The position numbers and the translations under genes were made by a program. From positions 1,488,001 to 1,552,000 of the forward strand of contig CAWBHA010000003.1 in NCBI GenBank assembly GCA_963788585.1: a stretch of DNA of 64,000 nucleotides. Reading direction: 5' to 3'. The stretch comes from Bog-473 sp963788585. GTDB taxonomy: Bacteria; Actinomycetota; Acidimicrobiia; Acidimicrobiales; RAAP-2. Below the pieces are notes generated by a model, which saw nothing but the letters and a program-made list of their open reading frames with translations, had not been told where the DNA came from and did not search any database. Below are positions 1-8,651 of the stretch, piece by piece. Every line of letters begins with the position of its first letter. The first letter of the stretch is position 1.

Positions 1-1368
1 GTCGTGGTTGCGCTGCGCGGTATTGATCCCCACGTGCCCCGCCTGGAGGCGCTTGGCCACCCGCAGCGCCCGTGCGCCGTCCTTCGAGAACACGTAGTCG
101 TAGAGCCCGAAGTCGGAGTCGTTGGCGATGGCGATGCCCTCTTCCTCGTCGTCGAAGGGGATCATCGTGATCACCGGACCGAATATCTCCTCTCGGGCGA
201 CCCGCATGGTGTTGTCGCCCGTGATCAGGGTCGGGGCGACGTAATAGCCCACCGGAAGGTCGGCCGGACGTTCACCCCCGAGGACGACTTCGCCTCCGTC
301 CTCCTTGGCCGAGGCGATGTGCGCCTCGATCCGTTGGCGTTGCGCGGCCGAGATGACCGGTCCGATGATCGTCGAGGTGTCCGTGGGGTCGCCCACCTTG
401 AGGAAGCCCGCCATCTGCACGAGGCCGTCGCGCACCTGGTCGAACAGACTCCGGTGGACCACCGCCCGTGTCGGCGCGGTGCAGATCTGACCCGAGTGGA
501 ACGACCACGTCGAACCGATGCAGCCGACGGCCGCTTTGACGTCGGCATCCTCGAAGACGACACACGCTCCCTTCCCACCCAGCTCGAGGAGCGTCCGCTT
601 CATGGTCCGAGCCGCCTTTTCGCCGATGGTCACGCCGACCTGGGTCGAGCCGGTGAAGCTGACGCAGTCCACGTCATCGGCGTCGACTAGTGCGGCTGAC
701 GAGACAGGCGTGTTCCCGTTCAAGAGGTTCACGACGCCCGGCGGGAACCCGACGTCGTTCAGGATTCGCGCCAGCTCGACGATCGCAAGCGGGTCCTGCG
801 GCGCCGGCTTCACGACCACGGTGTTGCCCGCCGCCAGCGCTGGTGCGACTTTGCCCGCCATGTTGACCATCGGGAAGTTGTACGACGTGATGCACGCCAC
901 GACCCCGATCGGCTGTCGATTCACCATGCCGCCGATGATCCCGCCGGGGGCGAGAGGCGTTGCCTGCGCCGGCTGGGGCAGAAGCGGCGTCTGCAATATT
1001 GGGCGGGGGTCCCTGGCATAGCGCTCGAACCGATCGGCGGCCACCGGCACCTGCATGCGTGAACCGACCGTCGCCGTCGCACCGGTCTCGGCAATCACGA
1101 GCGGCAGGAGCTCCGACGACTTGGCCCGGATGGCCGCCGCCGCCTCACGCATGAGAGCGCTGCGGTCGTCGGCCGACCAGGCCGCCCAACCCGGCTGGGC
1201 CTCCTTGGCCGCCGCCGCGGCGGCGAGCGCGTCCTCCGCGCTGGCGTTGGGCGCCAGGCCCACGACTTCCTCGGTCGCCGGGTTGATGATCTCGTAGGTG
1301 CCGTCGGACGCATCCACCCACTTGCCCCCGATCAGGAGCTGGTGTTCGTCGGGGTTGGTCTCGGCCAT
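1..1368 (-). CDS. NAD(P)-dependent aldehyde dehydrogenase, 3' end cut by window edge
   Basis: The frame is open from the ATG at 1368 to the left edge (456 codons), so the last few dozen residues are missing. It opens with MAETNPDEHQLLIGGKWVDA, a normal ALDH N-terminus. The catalytic cysteine is in SGQICTAPTR at about residue 296, preceded by ELGGKGACVVFEDAD, which holds the general-base glutamate. EEIFGPV follows further on. ALDHs oxidise an aldehyde to the acid in the cytosol; the substrate cannot be read from the sequence. The start is supported by GGGAGCACAC just upstream and by homology length. A CTGACG-type palindrome lies 42 bp upstream, shared with the catabolic operons further right, which suggests the gene belongs to that regulon. 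Confidence 0.93.
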   Translation of the reverse strand, partial: MAETNPDEHQLLIGGKWVDASDGTYEIINPATEEVVGLAPNASAEDALAAAAAAKEAQPGWAAWSADDRSALMREAAAAIRAKSSELLPLVIAETGATATVGSRMQVPVAADRFERYARDPRPILQTPLLPQPAQATPLAPGGIIGGMVNRQPIGVVACITSYNFPMVNMAGKVAPALAAGNTVVVKPAPQDPLAIVELARILNDVGFPPGVVNLLNGNTPVSSAALVDADDVDCVSFTGSTQVGVTIGEKAARTMKRTLLELGGKGACVVFEDADVKAAVGCIGSTWSFHSGQICTAPTRAVVHRSLFDQVRDGLVQMAGFLKVGDPTDTSTIIGPVISAAQRQRIEAHIASAKEDGGEVVLGGERPADLPVGYYVAPTLITGDNTMRVAREEIFGPVITMIPFDDEEEGIAIANDSDFGLYDYVFSKDGARALRVAKRLQAGHVGINTAQRNHD

Positions 1369-1409
1369 GTGTGCTCCCTGCTCGGAGGTTCGGCGTGTGT
1401 CGTCCGATC

Positions 1410-1422
1410 TGACGACGCGTCA
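1410..1422. promoter_or_regulatory. Candidate operator, TGACG-N3-CGTCA palindrome (copy 1)
   Basis: TGACGACGCGTCA has perfect 5 bp arms around a 3 bp centre. It lies 42 bp upstream of the aldehyde dehydrogenase start. Three more copies with the same spacing occur in front of other catabolic units in this window. The binding protein is unknown; a TetR-type repressor is an inference. Confidence 0.5.
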
Positions 1423-1690
1423 CATTCAACCCCGCTCCGTGGGTCGCCGCCAAAATCGCACCAGGACCGTCCCACCAGCCCTCAGCCATGCTGGCGGAGA
1501 CACCCTCCCACCTGCCCGAATGCGTCCCGATCCCGGCCCATGCGCGGGCCGGAGGCCCAAGGAGCCGCCGAACCGCCCTTTGGGAGGGAGGTTCCGCCTT
1601 ATTTATGACTTTTGTCACTTCGCAAGGCCGGAGTACCTGTGCGATTCTCTAAGGTGGAAACGTCCATTGGGGGATGAACGGAGTCTGGTC

Positions 1691-3595
1691 ATGAGTCGGC
1701 CTGCCGATATGGTGCCTGCCCCGCCGCGCTCCGGACCCGGCGCAGACGCCGGCGCCGAGCCCCGTGCGGACCGCAGTACTGCCGTCACCGGGATCGTGGG
1801 CGACGCCATTCTGGGTAGCGCGGACGTCTCCCAGGCCCGGGAGCGGCGCCGCATGATCCGGCTCCGGCGGCTGGTCGCTGTGGGCGCGCTCGTCATGGGC
1901 TGGATCGTGATCCGGGCCATGAGCGGCCGCGGCATCTTTCCTTCGGTCCACCTGCCCCACGGGCTGGGTACCGTGCTCCCCGTCCTCATCATCGTCCTCA
2001 TGCTCGGGTGCGTGATGCTGGCGCCCTTCCTCGGCGCGGGCCGTTCGCCCCACACGCTGGTGCGTCCCGGCGAGACAGAGGTGGGCCTGGAGGACCTGGT
2101 GGGCATCGACGGCATCAAGGCCGAGGTGGTGCGATCGATCAACTTGTTCCTTGCTCACAAGACCTTCCGCGACACGATGGGTGGCACGGCACGGCGCGGC
2201 GTCCTGTTCGAGGGGCCGCCGGGCACTGGCAAGACCTTCGTGGCCAAGGCGATGGCGAAGGAGGCCAACGTCCCCTTCCTGTTCGTCTCTGCGTCAGCAT
2301 TCCAGTCGATGTATTACGGCCAGACCAACCGCAAGATCCGCTCCTTCTTCAAGCACCTTCGCAAGTACGCCCGCACCGAGGGAGGCGCCATCGGGTTCAT
2401 CGAGGAGATCGATGCCATCGGGGCGTCTCGGCGCGGCCTCGGGAGCGGGGGGACCGAGGGCGTCACCGGTGTGGTCAATGAGCTTCTGGTGCAGCTCCAG
2501 TCCTTCGACACCCCGACGCGTGGCCAGCGGTTCTTCTCGTTCTGGATCGACCTGGTCAACCGCTATCTGCCCGAAGGAGCCAAGCTGCCCAAGCCCGCCG
2601 TGGTGCCGGCCAACGTCCTGGTCGTCGGCGCCACCAACCGCAAGGACGACCTCGATCCGGCACTGATCCGGCCCGGCCGCTTCGACCGCACCATCTACTT
2701 CGGCCTGCCTGGCCGACGTGCCCGCGCCGACATCGTTGCCTACTACCTCGGCAAGAAGGCGCACGCCGCAGACCTCGACGAGCACGGCGCAGTCGACGTC
2801 GTCGCCGGGCTGACGTTCGGTTACTCGCCTGCAGCGCTGGAGCGGCTGATGGACGAGTCGCTTGTCATCGCGCTGACCCATGGACGCGCCGCCATGACCA
2901 TGGCCGATGTGGCGGAGGCCAAGATGATCGTCGAGCTCGGTGTGACGGACGAGACCATCTACAGCCCCGACGAGCGTGAACGGGTGGCCACGCACGAAGC
3001 CGGTCACGCCACCGTCGCCTATTTCGTGGGCCAGACGCGCCAGCTCGACGTGCTCTCCATCGTGAAGCGCCGCGACTCTCTCGGACTCTTGCAACACTCC
3101 GACACCGAGGAGCGCTTCACGAAGAGCAGCGAGGAGATGCGTGCGCTGCTGCAGATCGCCATGGGCGGCATGGTGGCCGAGGAACAGTGGTTCGACGAGG
3201 TCTCGACGGGCCCGGCCTCCGACCTCGCCGCCGCCACCGCCATAGGAGCCCAGATGATCGGTGCCTGCGGCATGGGCAACTCGCTCATCTCGGTCGCGGC
3301 CGCCGGCAGTGGCTACTTCGAGGGCAGCCTGGTCGACAAGGTCCTCGGCGACAAAGACGCCCGGGGCGAACTCGACGATCTCCTCATGGGTTCGTGCGAC
3401 GCCGCCAAGGCCATCGTTTCGACGCACCCGGAGGTCGTCGAAGCCCTGCGCGACGCTCTGCTCGAGCGCGACGAATTGGTGGGCTCGGAGATCACGGATG
3501 TGATCGAGGCAGCCCTAAAGGGACCCGCGGTGATCGCCAAAATCCGGCGTACGCCCGACACCAGCGAGGCTGCGGGCCTGACCAGCGGCGCCTGA
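1691..3595 (+). CDS. FtsH-like membrane AAA+ zinc metalloprotease
   Basis: Protein of 634 residues. Two N-terminal membrane segments (around LVAVGALVMGWIVIRAM and VLPVLIIVLMLGCVML) are followed by an AAA+ module with Walker A GPPGTGKT at 175-182 and second-region-of-homology ATNRKDDLDPALIRPGRFDR. A peptidase domain has HEAGH at 435-439 and a later STGPASDLAAAT stretch, where the third zinc ligand normally lies. FtsH enzymes degrade membrane and cytosolic proteins using ATP. Two oddities: the Walker B core reads GFIEEIDAIG, so the usual Asp-Glu is Glu-Glu (238-239), and about 30 residues (GQRFFSFWIDLVNRYLPEGA region) are inserted just before the sensor strand. The ATG at 1691 is chosen because upstream in-frame codons are not protein-like. 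It is probably a paralogue rather than the housekeeping ftsH. Confidence 0.85.
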   Translation: MSRPADMVPAPPRSGPGADAGAEPRADRSTAVTGIVGDAILGSADVSQARERRRMIRLRRLVAVGALVMGWIVIRAMSGRGIFPSVHLPHGLGTVLPVLIIVLMLGCVMLAPFLGAGRSPHTLVRPGETEVGLEDLVGIDGIKAEVVRSINLFLAHKTFRDTMGGTARRGVLFEGPPGTGKTFVAKAMAKEANVPFLFVSASAFQSMYYGQTNRKIRSFFKHLRKYARTEGGAIGFIEEIDAIGASRRGLGSGGTEGVTGVVNELLVQLQSFDTPTRGQRFFSFWIDLVNRYLPEGAKLPKPAVVPANVLVVGATNRKDDLDPALIRPGRFDRTIYFGLPGRRARADIVAYYLGKKAHAADLDEHGAVDVVAGLTFGYSPAALERLMDESLVIALTHGRAAMTMADVAEAKMIVELGVTDETIYSPDERERVATHEAGHATVAYFVGQTRQLDVLSIVKRRDSLGLLQHSDTEERFTKSSEEMRALLQIAMGGMVAEEQWFDEVSTGPASDLAAATAIGAQMIGACGMGNSLISVAAAGSGYFEGSLVDKVLGDKDARGELDDLLMGSCDAAKAIVSTHPEVVEALRDALLERDELVGSEITDVIEAALKGPAVIAKIRRTPDTSEAAGLTSGA

Positions 3596-3631
3596 TCGGC
3601 GGGTTCTCGCAGGGACCTTGTCGGCGCGACC

Positions 3632-3868
3632 TCAGCCCCGACTTCGGGGGTGCTCCTCACCGCCGAGCACGCGGAGCACGAAGCGACCCAGCCGACCAGG
3701 GGACTTGCGCCGTTGCGCGGCCCGCGCCTCGGCTTCGCGGTCGCGCGTCAGCGGGCCACCCAGGCGCCAGTAACGTCGCCCCCCGCCCGTATACGGGACA
3801 TAGTCGCGCATCGGCGGCAGCTGCCCCTTCGACGTACGCCGCCGATTGCGCTTGGCCCCTCGGCTCAC
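3632..3868 (-). CDS. Small basic protein, function unknown
   Basis: A 78-residue frame from a GTG at 3868, beginning VSRGAKRNRRRTSKGQLPP. It is rich in Arg and Lys, with a tyrosine/glycine patch (MRDYVPYTGGGRRYWRLGG) that looks constrained rather than random. The same frame extends upstream without a convincing start. It sits alone on the minus strand between the FtsH-like gene and the membrane protein gene at 4002. I do not recognise a family; a small nucleic-acid-binding protein is possible from composition only. Confidence 0.4.
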   Translation of the reverse strand: MSRGAKRNRRRTSKGQLPPMRDYVPYTGGGRRYWRLGGPLTRDREAEARAAQRRKSPGRLGRFVLRVLGGEEHPRSRG

Positions 3869-4001
3869 CCGATCAGTGTGGCGCCATCGCAGCCCGGAGC
3901 GTCGGCTCCGTTGCCTCGACGCACCCGGGCCGCCACGAGGATGCCTGGTTACGATCGACGCGGCACCCCCCGGTGCGGCCCGCGGCAGGAAGGGGCAGGC
4001 C

Positions 4002-5444
4002 ATGAGTTCTTCCGAGCAGCAGCCCCAGAACCAGACGGAGGGGGCCGTGACGAAGCCGACCATGCGCGCCGCACAGCTCCTGCGCGTCCCGGCGATCTGG
4101 CTCTCACCTCTCGTCATCGCCTCCGTCCTCATCTTCTTGATCACGCTCTTCTACGTCGGCTCGGTGGTCAATCCGGTCGGGCACCTGAATGGCCTGCCCG
4201 TCGCATTGGCCAACGAGGACCAGGGTGCCACCGTGCTCGGCCGGAACGTCGATATCGGCGCAGAAGTTGCCTCGGCTCTGCAGCATTCGCCGGCGGTGTC
4301 GAGCCGGCTCTCGCTCGATGCGGTGCCCATTGCGACGGCCGAACAGCGCATGCGCACCAACAGCGTTTACGCCACCATCGTGATCCCGCCTGGCTTCACC
4401 CAATCGCTGCTGGCGGCCTATGGCCTCACCTCGTCGACGGGTTCCTCGAGCCGGGCGGGCAAGCCGACCGTGCGGCTGTTGACCAATCCCCGGGCGGGGT
4501 CGATCGGGGTGGAGTTGGCGACCGGCGTGTCGCAGCCGGCCCTGAGCGCCGTGTCGCTCCGGCTCGGCCGCGAACTGTCGGCACAGGCCGTGACATTCGG
4601 GCGAACACCGGCCGCCGGTTTCAGCGTGCACAACCCGCTGACGATCGTCTCCACCGATTACGATCCGCTGCCACCCAACTCGGCGCTCGGGTTGAGCGCC
4701 TTCTACGTCGCACTCCTCTCCATCATGTGCGGGTTCCTCGGCGGCATCCTCGTGAACACGACCGTCGATGCCGCCCTCGGTTACGGCATCACCGAGATCG
4801 GGCCGAAGTGGAGACAGCGGATGCCGGTCCCCATCAGCCGCTGGCAGACACTCCTGTCGAAGTGGGTGGTGGCGCTGGTCCTGGTGCCGATCTTGACTGC
4901 GATTCTGCTCCTGGTCTCCGTGGGCCTGCTGCACATGAACGCGCCCTATGTTTGGGAACTCTGGCTCTTCACGTCCTTTGCGGCCGTCACCATCGCGGCC
5001 GGCACGCTCGCGCTGCTCGCGGCCTTCGGCGCGCTCGGCCAGATGATCGCGCTGTTGGTGTTCATCTACCTCGCGTTGGCGTCCTCAGGCGGCACCATCC
5101 CGCTGCAGGCGCTGCCGACCGGGCTGCGCTTCGTCGCCTTTTTCGAGCCGTTGCGCCAGGTGCTCGACGGCGTGCGGGCCATTCTCTACTTCGGCGCCGC
5201 GGGCAGTGCGGGCCTCACGCGCGGACTCGTGCTGACCGCGATCGGGCTGGTCTTCTGGTTCGTCGTGGGCGTCGCGGTGACCATCTGGTACGACCGCCAA
5301 GGGCTCGACCGCCTTCCTGCCGCGTTGCTCGACTACGTGCAACGGTCCGCCCGGGCCTATCCGGGCGGGACCGGCGGGGCCGGACGGGAACAAGTGCCGG
5401 CGCCGCCGGAGGCGGCGGGGGAAACGCCGGAATCCTCTCAGTGA
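4002..5444 (+). CDS. YhgE/Pip- or DUF3533-like ABC-2 type membrane protein
   Basis: Protein of 480 residues with one N-terminal membrane helix (IWLSPLVIASVLIFLITLFY), then a long extracytoplasmic region of about 180 residues starting VNPVGHLNGLPVALANEDQG. The C-terminal half has five or six membrane helices. This one-plus-many layout, with the NEDQG-type sequence after helix 1, is typical of the YhgE/Pip and DUF3533 families of ABC-2-like exporters. The substrate is unknown. The ATG at 4002 is preceded by AGGAAGGGG. No ATPase gene is adjacent, so a partner would have to be encoded elsewhere. Confidence 0.75.
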   Translation: MSSSEQQPQNQTEGAVTKPTMRAAQLLRVPAIWLSPLVIASVLIFLITLFYVGSVVNPVGHLNGLPVALANEDQGATVLGRNVDIGAEVASALQHSPAVSSRLSLDAVPIATAEQRMRTNSVYATIVIPPGFTQSLLAAYGLTSSTGSSSRAGKPTVRLLTNPRAGSIGVELATGVSQPALSAVSLRLGRELSAQAVTFGRTPAAGFSVHNPLTIVSTDYDPLPPNSALGLSAFYVALLSIMCGFLGGILVNTTVDAALGYGITEIGPKWRQRMPVPISRWQTLLSKWVVALVLVPILTAILLLVSVGLLHMNAPYVWELWLFTSFAAVTIAAGTLALLAAFGALGQMIALLVFIYLALASSGGTIPLQALPTGLRFVAFFEPLRQVLDGVRAILYFGAAGSAGLTRGLVLTAIGLVFWFVVGVAVTIWYDRQGLDRLPAALLDYVQRSARAYPGGTGGAGREQVPAPPEAAGETPESSQ

Positions 5445-5450
5445 GCAGCG

Positions 5451-6200
5451 TCAGGGCGCCGGGCGGAGGGTGTCGGCGATGGCAGCGCCCGTCAGGGAAC
5501 AGTTGAGGTACGGCTCGGGGGCGTGCGCGCGGTGACCGTTGTCGACCAGGCACTCCTCGACCTGCGGCCCGAACGCATCAACGAGTGAGACCTCCGCCGC
5601 AACGTCGTTGACCGCGCGGACGTTCACCCATCGCTCGATCCCGCCGGGCCACACGCCTCGACCCTCGACCGGCGCAGGATCGAGACCGTCGAACACCATG
5701 GGGTGCGCCAGCGGGGAGCCGAGGGTGATGAAGGTGCGGATCGGCCACTCCGGGTGGGCGGCCAGAGCGGAGTAGGCGAGCAGCGACCCCAGGGAGTGGG
5801 CCACCAGCACTCGCGTGTCGTCGCGCACCTCCGACTCGATACGGCCGATGAGTCGGTCGCGCAGGTCGGCTTCCGTCGTCATCATCGTGAGCATGTCGAC
5901 GGTGCGGTCGAATGCCGCTTCGTTCACCGCTTGGCCGAGCGCCTTGACGGCCTCGCCGTCCTGCAGGTCGGCCAGGGTATCGGCCACGCCGGCGCGGGAC
6001 TGCTGGAGCCGGCGGTCGGCGTCCGTCCCGGGATGACGCCGGAAGAGGTCCCCGTAGAAGCAGACGTCGAGGTCGTCCGTGGCGAGCTCGACGCCGTGGT
6101 GCCACAGCCCGTCGCGCACGGCCGGCAACCAGCGCGCCTTTAGCTCGTTCGGGCCCCACAGCTCGTTGAAGGCCCCGTGCACGAGGACGATGCGCGCCAT
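5451..6200 (-). CDS. Alpha/beta-hydrolase
   Basis: Protein of 249 residues. IVLVHGAFNELWG at the N-terminus is the HG oxyanion motif, and LVAHSLGSLLAY places the nucleophile at Ser136. SLVDAFGPQVEECLVDNGHRAH near the end can supply the acid and histidine. The substrate cannot be told. It lies four bases downstream of the histidine-phosphatase gene on the same strand and so is likely co-transcribed with it. The two genes also sit tail to tail with the membrane protein gene ending at 5444. Confidence 0.75.
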   Translation of the reverse strand: MARIVLVHGAFNELWGPNELKARWLPAVRDGLWHHGVELATDDLDVCFYGDLFRRHPGTDADRRLQQSRAGVADTLADLQDGEAVKALGQAVNEAAFDRTVDMLTMMTTEADLRDRLIGRIESEVRDDTRVLVAHSLGSLLAYSALAAHPEWPIRTFITLGSPLAHPMVFDGLDPAPVEGRGVWPGGIERWVNVRAVNDVAAEVSLVDAFGPQVEECLVDNGHRAHAPEPYLNCSLTGAAIADTLRPAP

Positions 6201-6204
6201 GGTC

Positions 6205-6870
6205 TCAGGTGGTCAGGTGCGCGGTGTCGTTGTACCCGCGCAGGATCCAACGCTCCGGCGTGACCACGATCTTGGAGATGGAGGCGTTGTCCGGGCCCAT
6301 GAAGGCGAAGGGCGAGGAGTCCGTGGCCTGCGCCAGGATCTCGCCGATGGCGGCGCCGTGGCTGAAGACGACGATGCGCCCGGCGGGGTGAGCGGTTGCG
6401 ATGCGCTCGACGGCCCGACGCAGCCGACCACCGAAGACGGGGCGTGATTCGGCCCCGGGGATGATGTCCCAGCGTTGTTCGGTCATCACGCGTTGGAAAA
6501 GGGGGTCGTTGTCCATCGCCTTCTCGCGTAGCAGCCCGCCTTCCCATTCGCCGAGGAAGACCTCACGCAGGTCGGCATCGACGACCGGAGTCATTCCGGT
6601 GCGCGCCACGAGGGGCGCCGCCGTCTCGGGGGTGCGCCGCAGCGTGCTGACGTAGATGGCGTCGAAGGGCTCCTGGGCCAGGCGCAGGCCAACCTGTTCG
6701 GCCTGGTGACGTCCCACCTCGGAGAGGGGCGGGTCCCCCTGGCCCTCGACGAGCTCGAAGGTCTCGCCTTCGAGGGAGTCCGCCGACGCCCCGTGGCGGA
6801 CGAGGAACAGCTCGGTCGACCCGGGTGGGCCGACGTAGGGCCGCTGGCTGAAGCTGCGGGGCGCAGTCAC
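6205..6870 (-). CDS. Histidine phosphatase superfamily protein (phosphoglycerate mutase-like)
   Basis: Protein of 221 residues. TELFLVRHGASADS carries the RHG catalytic motif at 25-27. STLRRTPETAAPLVARTG is the typical second arginine region, and IVVFSHGAAIGEILAQ is the second histidine motif. Members remove phosphate from sugars, nucleotides or proteins, or act as mutases; specificity is not visible. It forms a pair with the hydrolase immediately downstream. Confidence 0.85.
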   Translation of the reverse strand: MTAPRSFSQRPYVGPPGSTELFLVRHGASADSLEGETFELVEGQGDPPLSEVGRHQAEQVGLRLAQEPFDAIYVSTLRRTPETAAPLVARTGMTPVVDADLREVFLGEWEGGLLREKAMDNDPLFQRVMTEQRWDIIPGAESRPVFGGRLRRAVERIATAHPAGRIVVFSHGAAIGEILAQATDSSPFAFMGPDNASISKIVVTPERWILRGYNDTAHLTT

Positions 6871-6891
6871 GGCCGCCGAGTGTAGGAACGA

Positions 6892-7584
6892 TCAGCCCGG
6901 CGCGTGGAGTTCGGGCGGCTCGTGCTCGTCGTCGTCGACGACTTCGGCGTCGATGACGTTGGGGTCGTCGGGTGCTTGGCCCGGGCCCCAGCCCCCATAC
7001 CCACCCGATCCGCCCGGGCCGCCCGGACCTCCCGCACCGCCTTGTCTGAAGGTGGCGAAGAAGACCCCGGGGTTCTGCGTGAAGTTGAACTGCAGCGGCC
7101 GACCGGCGTCGGGCCCGAGCTGCTCCCACAGAGGCAGTGCGCGGCGGTAGACGACGTAGTACTGCACGCTCAGGGTGACGCCGAGGTACAGCAGCAAGCT
7201 GGCGCCCGCCAGGCCGGCCGCGCCGGCATGGTCGCCGCCGTAGTCGCCCGCGAAATGGATCAGGAGGGAGACGAGCCAGAGCCCCATGGTCAGCGCGGTG
7301 CCCTGGCGCAGCACCCAGCCGCTGTTCGCCCAGACCCGCATGGTGAGGCCGCGCAGCACGCCGAAACCCAACGCGCCGATGACCAACGTGCCGATGACCC
7401 ATTCCCACGCGCCGGCGGAGACGTGGTGGTCGCCGGCGTAGCCGAACATCTCGAACAAACCGATGACACCGAGCACCACTGGGAGGCGCGGCTGGTACAC
7501 CCGCGGCACGGGACGAGCCCTGACCTGGCGCAGCAGGACCAGCACCAGGATGACCGCACCGAGGGCGTAGGACAGAAAGGACAT
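6892..7584 (-). CDS. Multi-pass membrane protein with Gly-rich acidic tail (CcdC/DUF1453-like)
   Basis: Protein of 230 residues with about five membrane helices: MSFLSYALGAVILVLVLLRQ, PVVLGVIGLFEMFG, VIGTLVIGALGFGVLRG, GTALTMGLWLVSLLIH and SLLLYLGVTLSVQYYVV. The cytosolic tail contains GGAGGPGGPGGSGGYGGWG and ends in an acidic stretch (EVVDDDEHEPPE). The membrane part resembles DUF1453/CcdC-like proteins, of unknown function. It is downstream of the LLM oxidoreductase gene on the same strand and may be the last gene of that operon, although 30 bp separate them. Confidence 0.65.
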   Translation of the reverse strand: MSFLSYALGAVILVLVLLRQVRARPVPRVYQPRLPVVLGVIGLFEMFGYAGDHHVSAGAWEWVIGTLVIGALGFGVLRGLTMRVWANSGWVLRQGTALTMGLWLVSLLIHFAGDYGGDHAGAAGLAGASLLLYLGVTLSVQYYVVYRRALPLWEQLGPDAGRPLQFNFTQNPGVFFATFRQGGAGGPGGPGGSGGYGGWGPGQAPDDPNVIDAEVVDDDEHEPPELHAPG

Positions 7585-7614
7585 GTGGCCTCCCAGCCTA
7601 TGGCCGCGGCCTGT

Positions 7615-8598
7615 TCAACGGTTCAGCAGGGGACCCACCTCGACGCCGAATCGCGCCGTTTGCTCGCAGAATTCCTCGACGCTGCGCGCCATGAAACGCA
7701 CCTGCAGGTGGTTCACGCCCATCTCGACGAGCTCGCGCAGCGAGGCGGCCACCTCTTCAGCGCCGCCGGAGATGACCCAACCCGGCAGGTCCCGGCCCGA
7801 GCCGCCCGAGGTCAGGTAGATGGGCTCGACGATGGTTCCGATGTCGATCGGGGCGCCCTCACGGAGCTCGGCCCGCAGCTCGCGCAACCGGGCGATCTGA
7901 CCCGGGAGGTCGGGCCGGCGGGTCCCCTGGGGCAGCCACCCGTCCCCGAAGGCCGCGGTCCGGCGGATGGCCGCGGGGGAGGAGCCCCCGATCCAGATCG
8001 GCGGGCGGGGCTGGCGCACCGGGCGCGGCCCGAGTCCCATGTCGCGCGCGGGAAAGCGCGGGCCGGGCAGATCGGGAAACTCGTCGGTGAAGCACCGGGC
8101 GAGTGCAGAGACGGCCTCGTCGGTGTGGCGGCCGCGCTCGTCGAAGCCACCGGTGAGCAACTCGTACTCCTCGGGCACGTGGCCGGCACCGACGCCGACG
8201 ATGAGGCGTCCGCCCGAGAGGCGGTCGATCGTGGACAGCTCCTTGGCGGCTCGGAGCGGATGGCGCTGGGCCAGGATCAAGACGTGCGACAGCAGGTGCG
8301 TCTGCGTCGTGACCGCGGCCAACCAGCCCAAGGTGGCGGTGGTGTCGTACCAGATCGTGCCCATGGCGTCGGCCAGGCGGCGCGGGATGGCGGTGTGGTC
8401 GCACACGCCGAGGTAGAAGAAGCCCGCCTCGTCGGCCACGCGGGCGATACGGGCCAGCTCGGTCGGCCCGGCCTCCTTCTCCCAGTCGGCCACGTAGAGC
8501 GTCGACTGGGACTGGATGGGCAGCTGCATCCCGTAGACGACCTCCCCCTCGGGCACGCTGCGCACCACGTCGGCGGGGATCAAAGCGGGATCGGTCAT
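7615..8598 (-). CDS. LLM-class (F420/FMN) oxidoreductase
   Basis: Protein of 327 residues from the ATG at 8598. The bacterial luciferase-like fold shows in GFFYLGVCDHTAIPRRL near the N-terminus, RHPLRAAKELSTIDRLSGGR, VGVGAGHVPEEYE, and the glycine-rich WIGGSSPAAIRRTAAFGDG. These enzymes use reduced F420 or FMN in the cytosol. The position behind two acyl-CoA dehydrogenase genes and an amidohydrolase on the same strand suggests a step in lipid or steroid-derived acyl-CoA breakdown, by inference. A GTG three codons upstream is an alternative start. Confidence 0.85.
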   Translation of the reverse strand: MTDPALIPADVVRSVPEGEVVYGMQLPIQSQSTLYVADWEKEAGPTELARIARVADEAGFFYLGVCDHTAIPRRLADAMGTIWYDTTATLGWLAAVTTQTHLLSHVLILAQRHPLRAAKELSTIDRLSGGRLIVGVGAGHVPEEYELLTGGFDERGRHTDEAVSALARCFTDEFPDLPGPRFPARDMGLGPRPVRQPRPPIWIGGSSPAAIRRTAAFGDGWLPQGTRRPDLPGQIARLRELRAELREGAPIDIGTIVEPIYLTSGGSGRDLPGWVISGGAEEVAASLRELVEMGVNHLQVRFMARSVEEFCEQTARFGVEVGPLLNR

Positions 8599-8651
8599 CG
8601 TGGACACTCCGTTCCGGTGGGGAGGAGGGGGATGGTGGCGTCCATGTTCGC

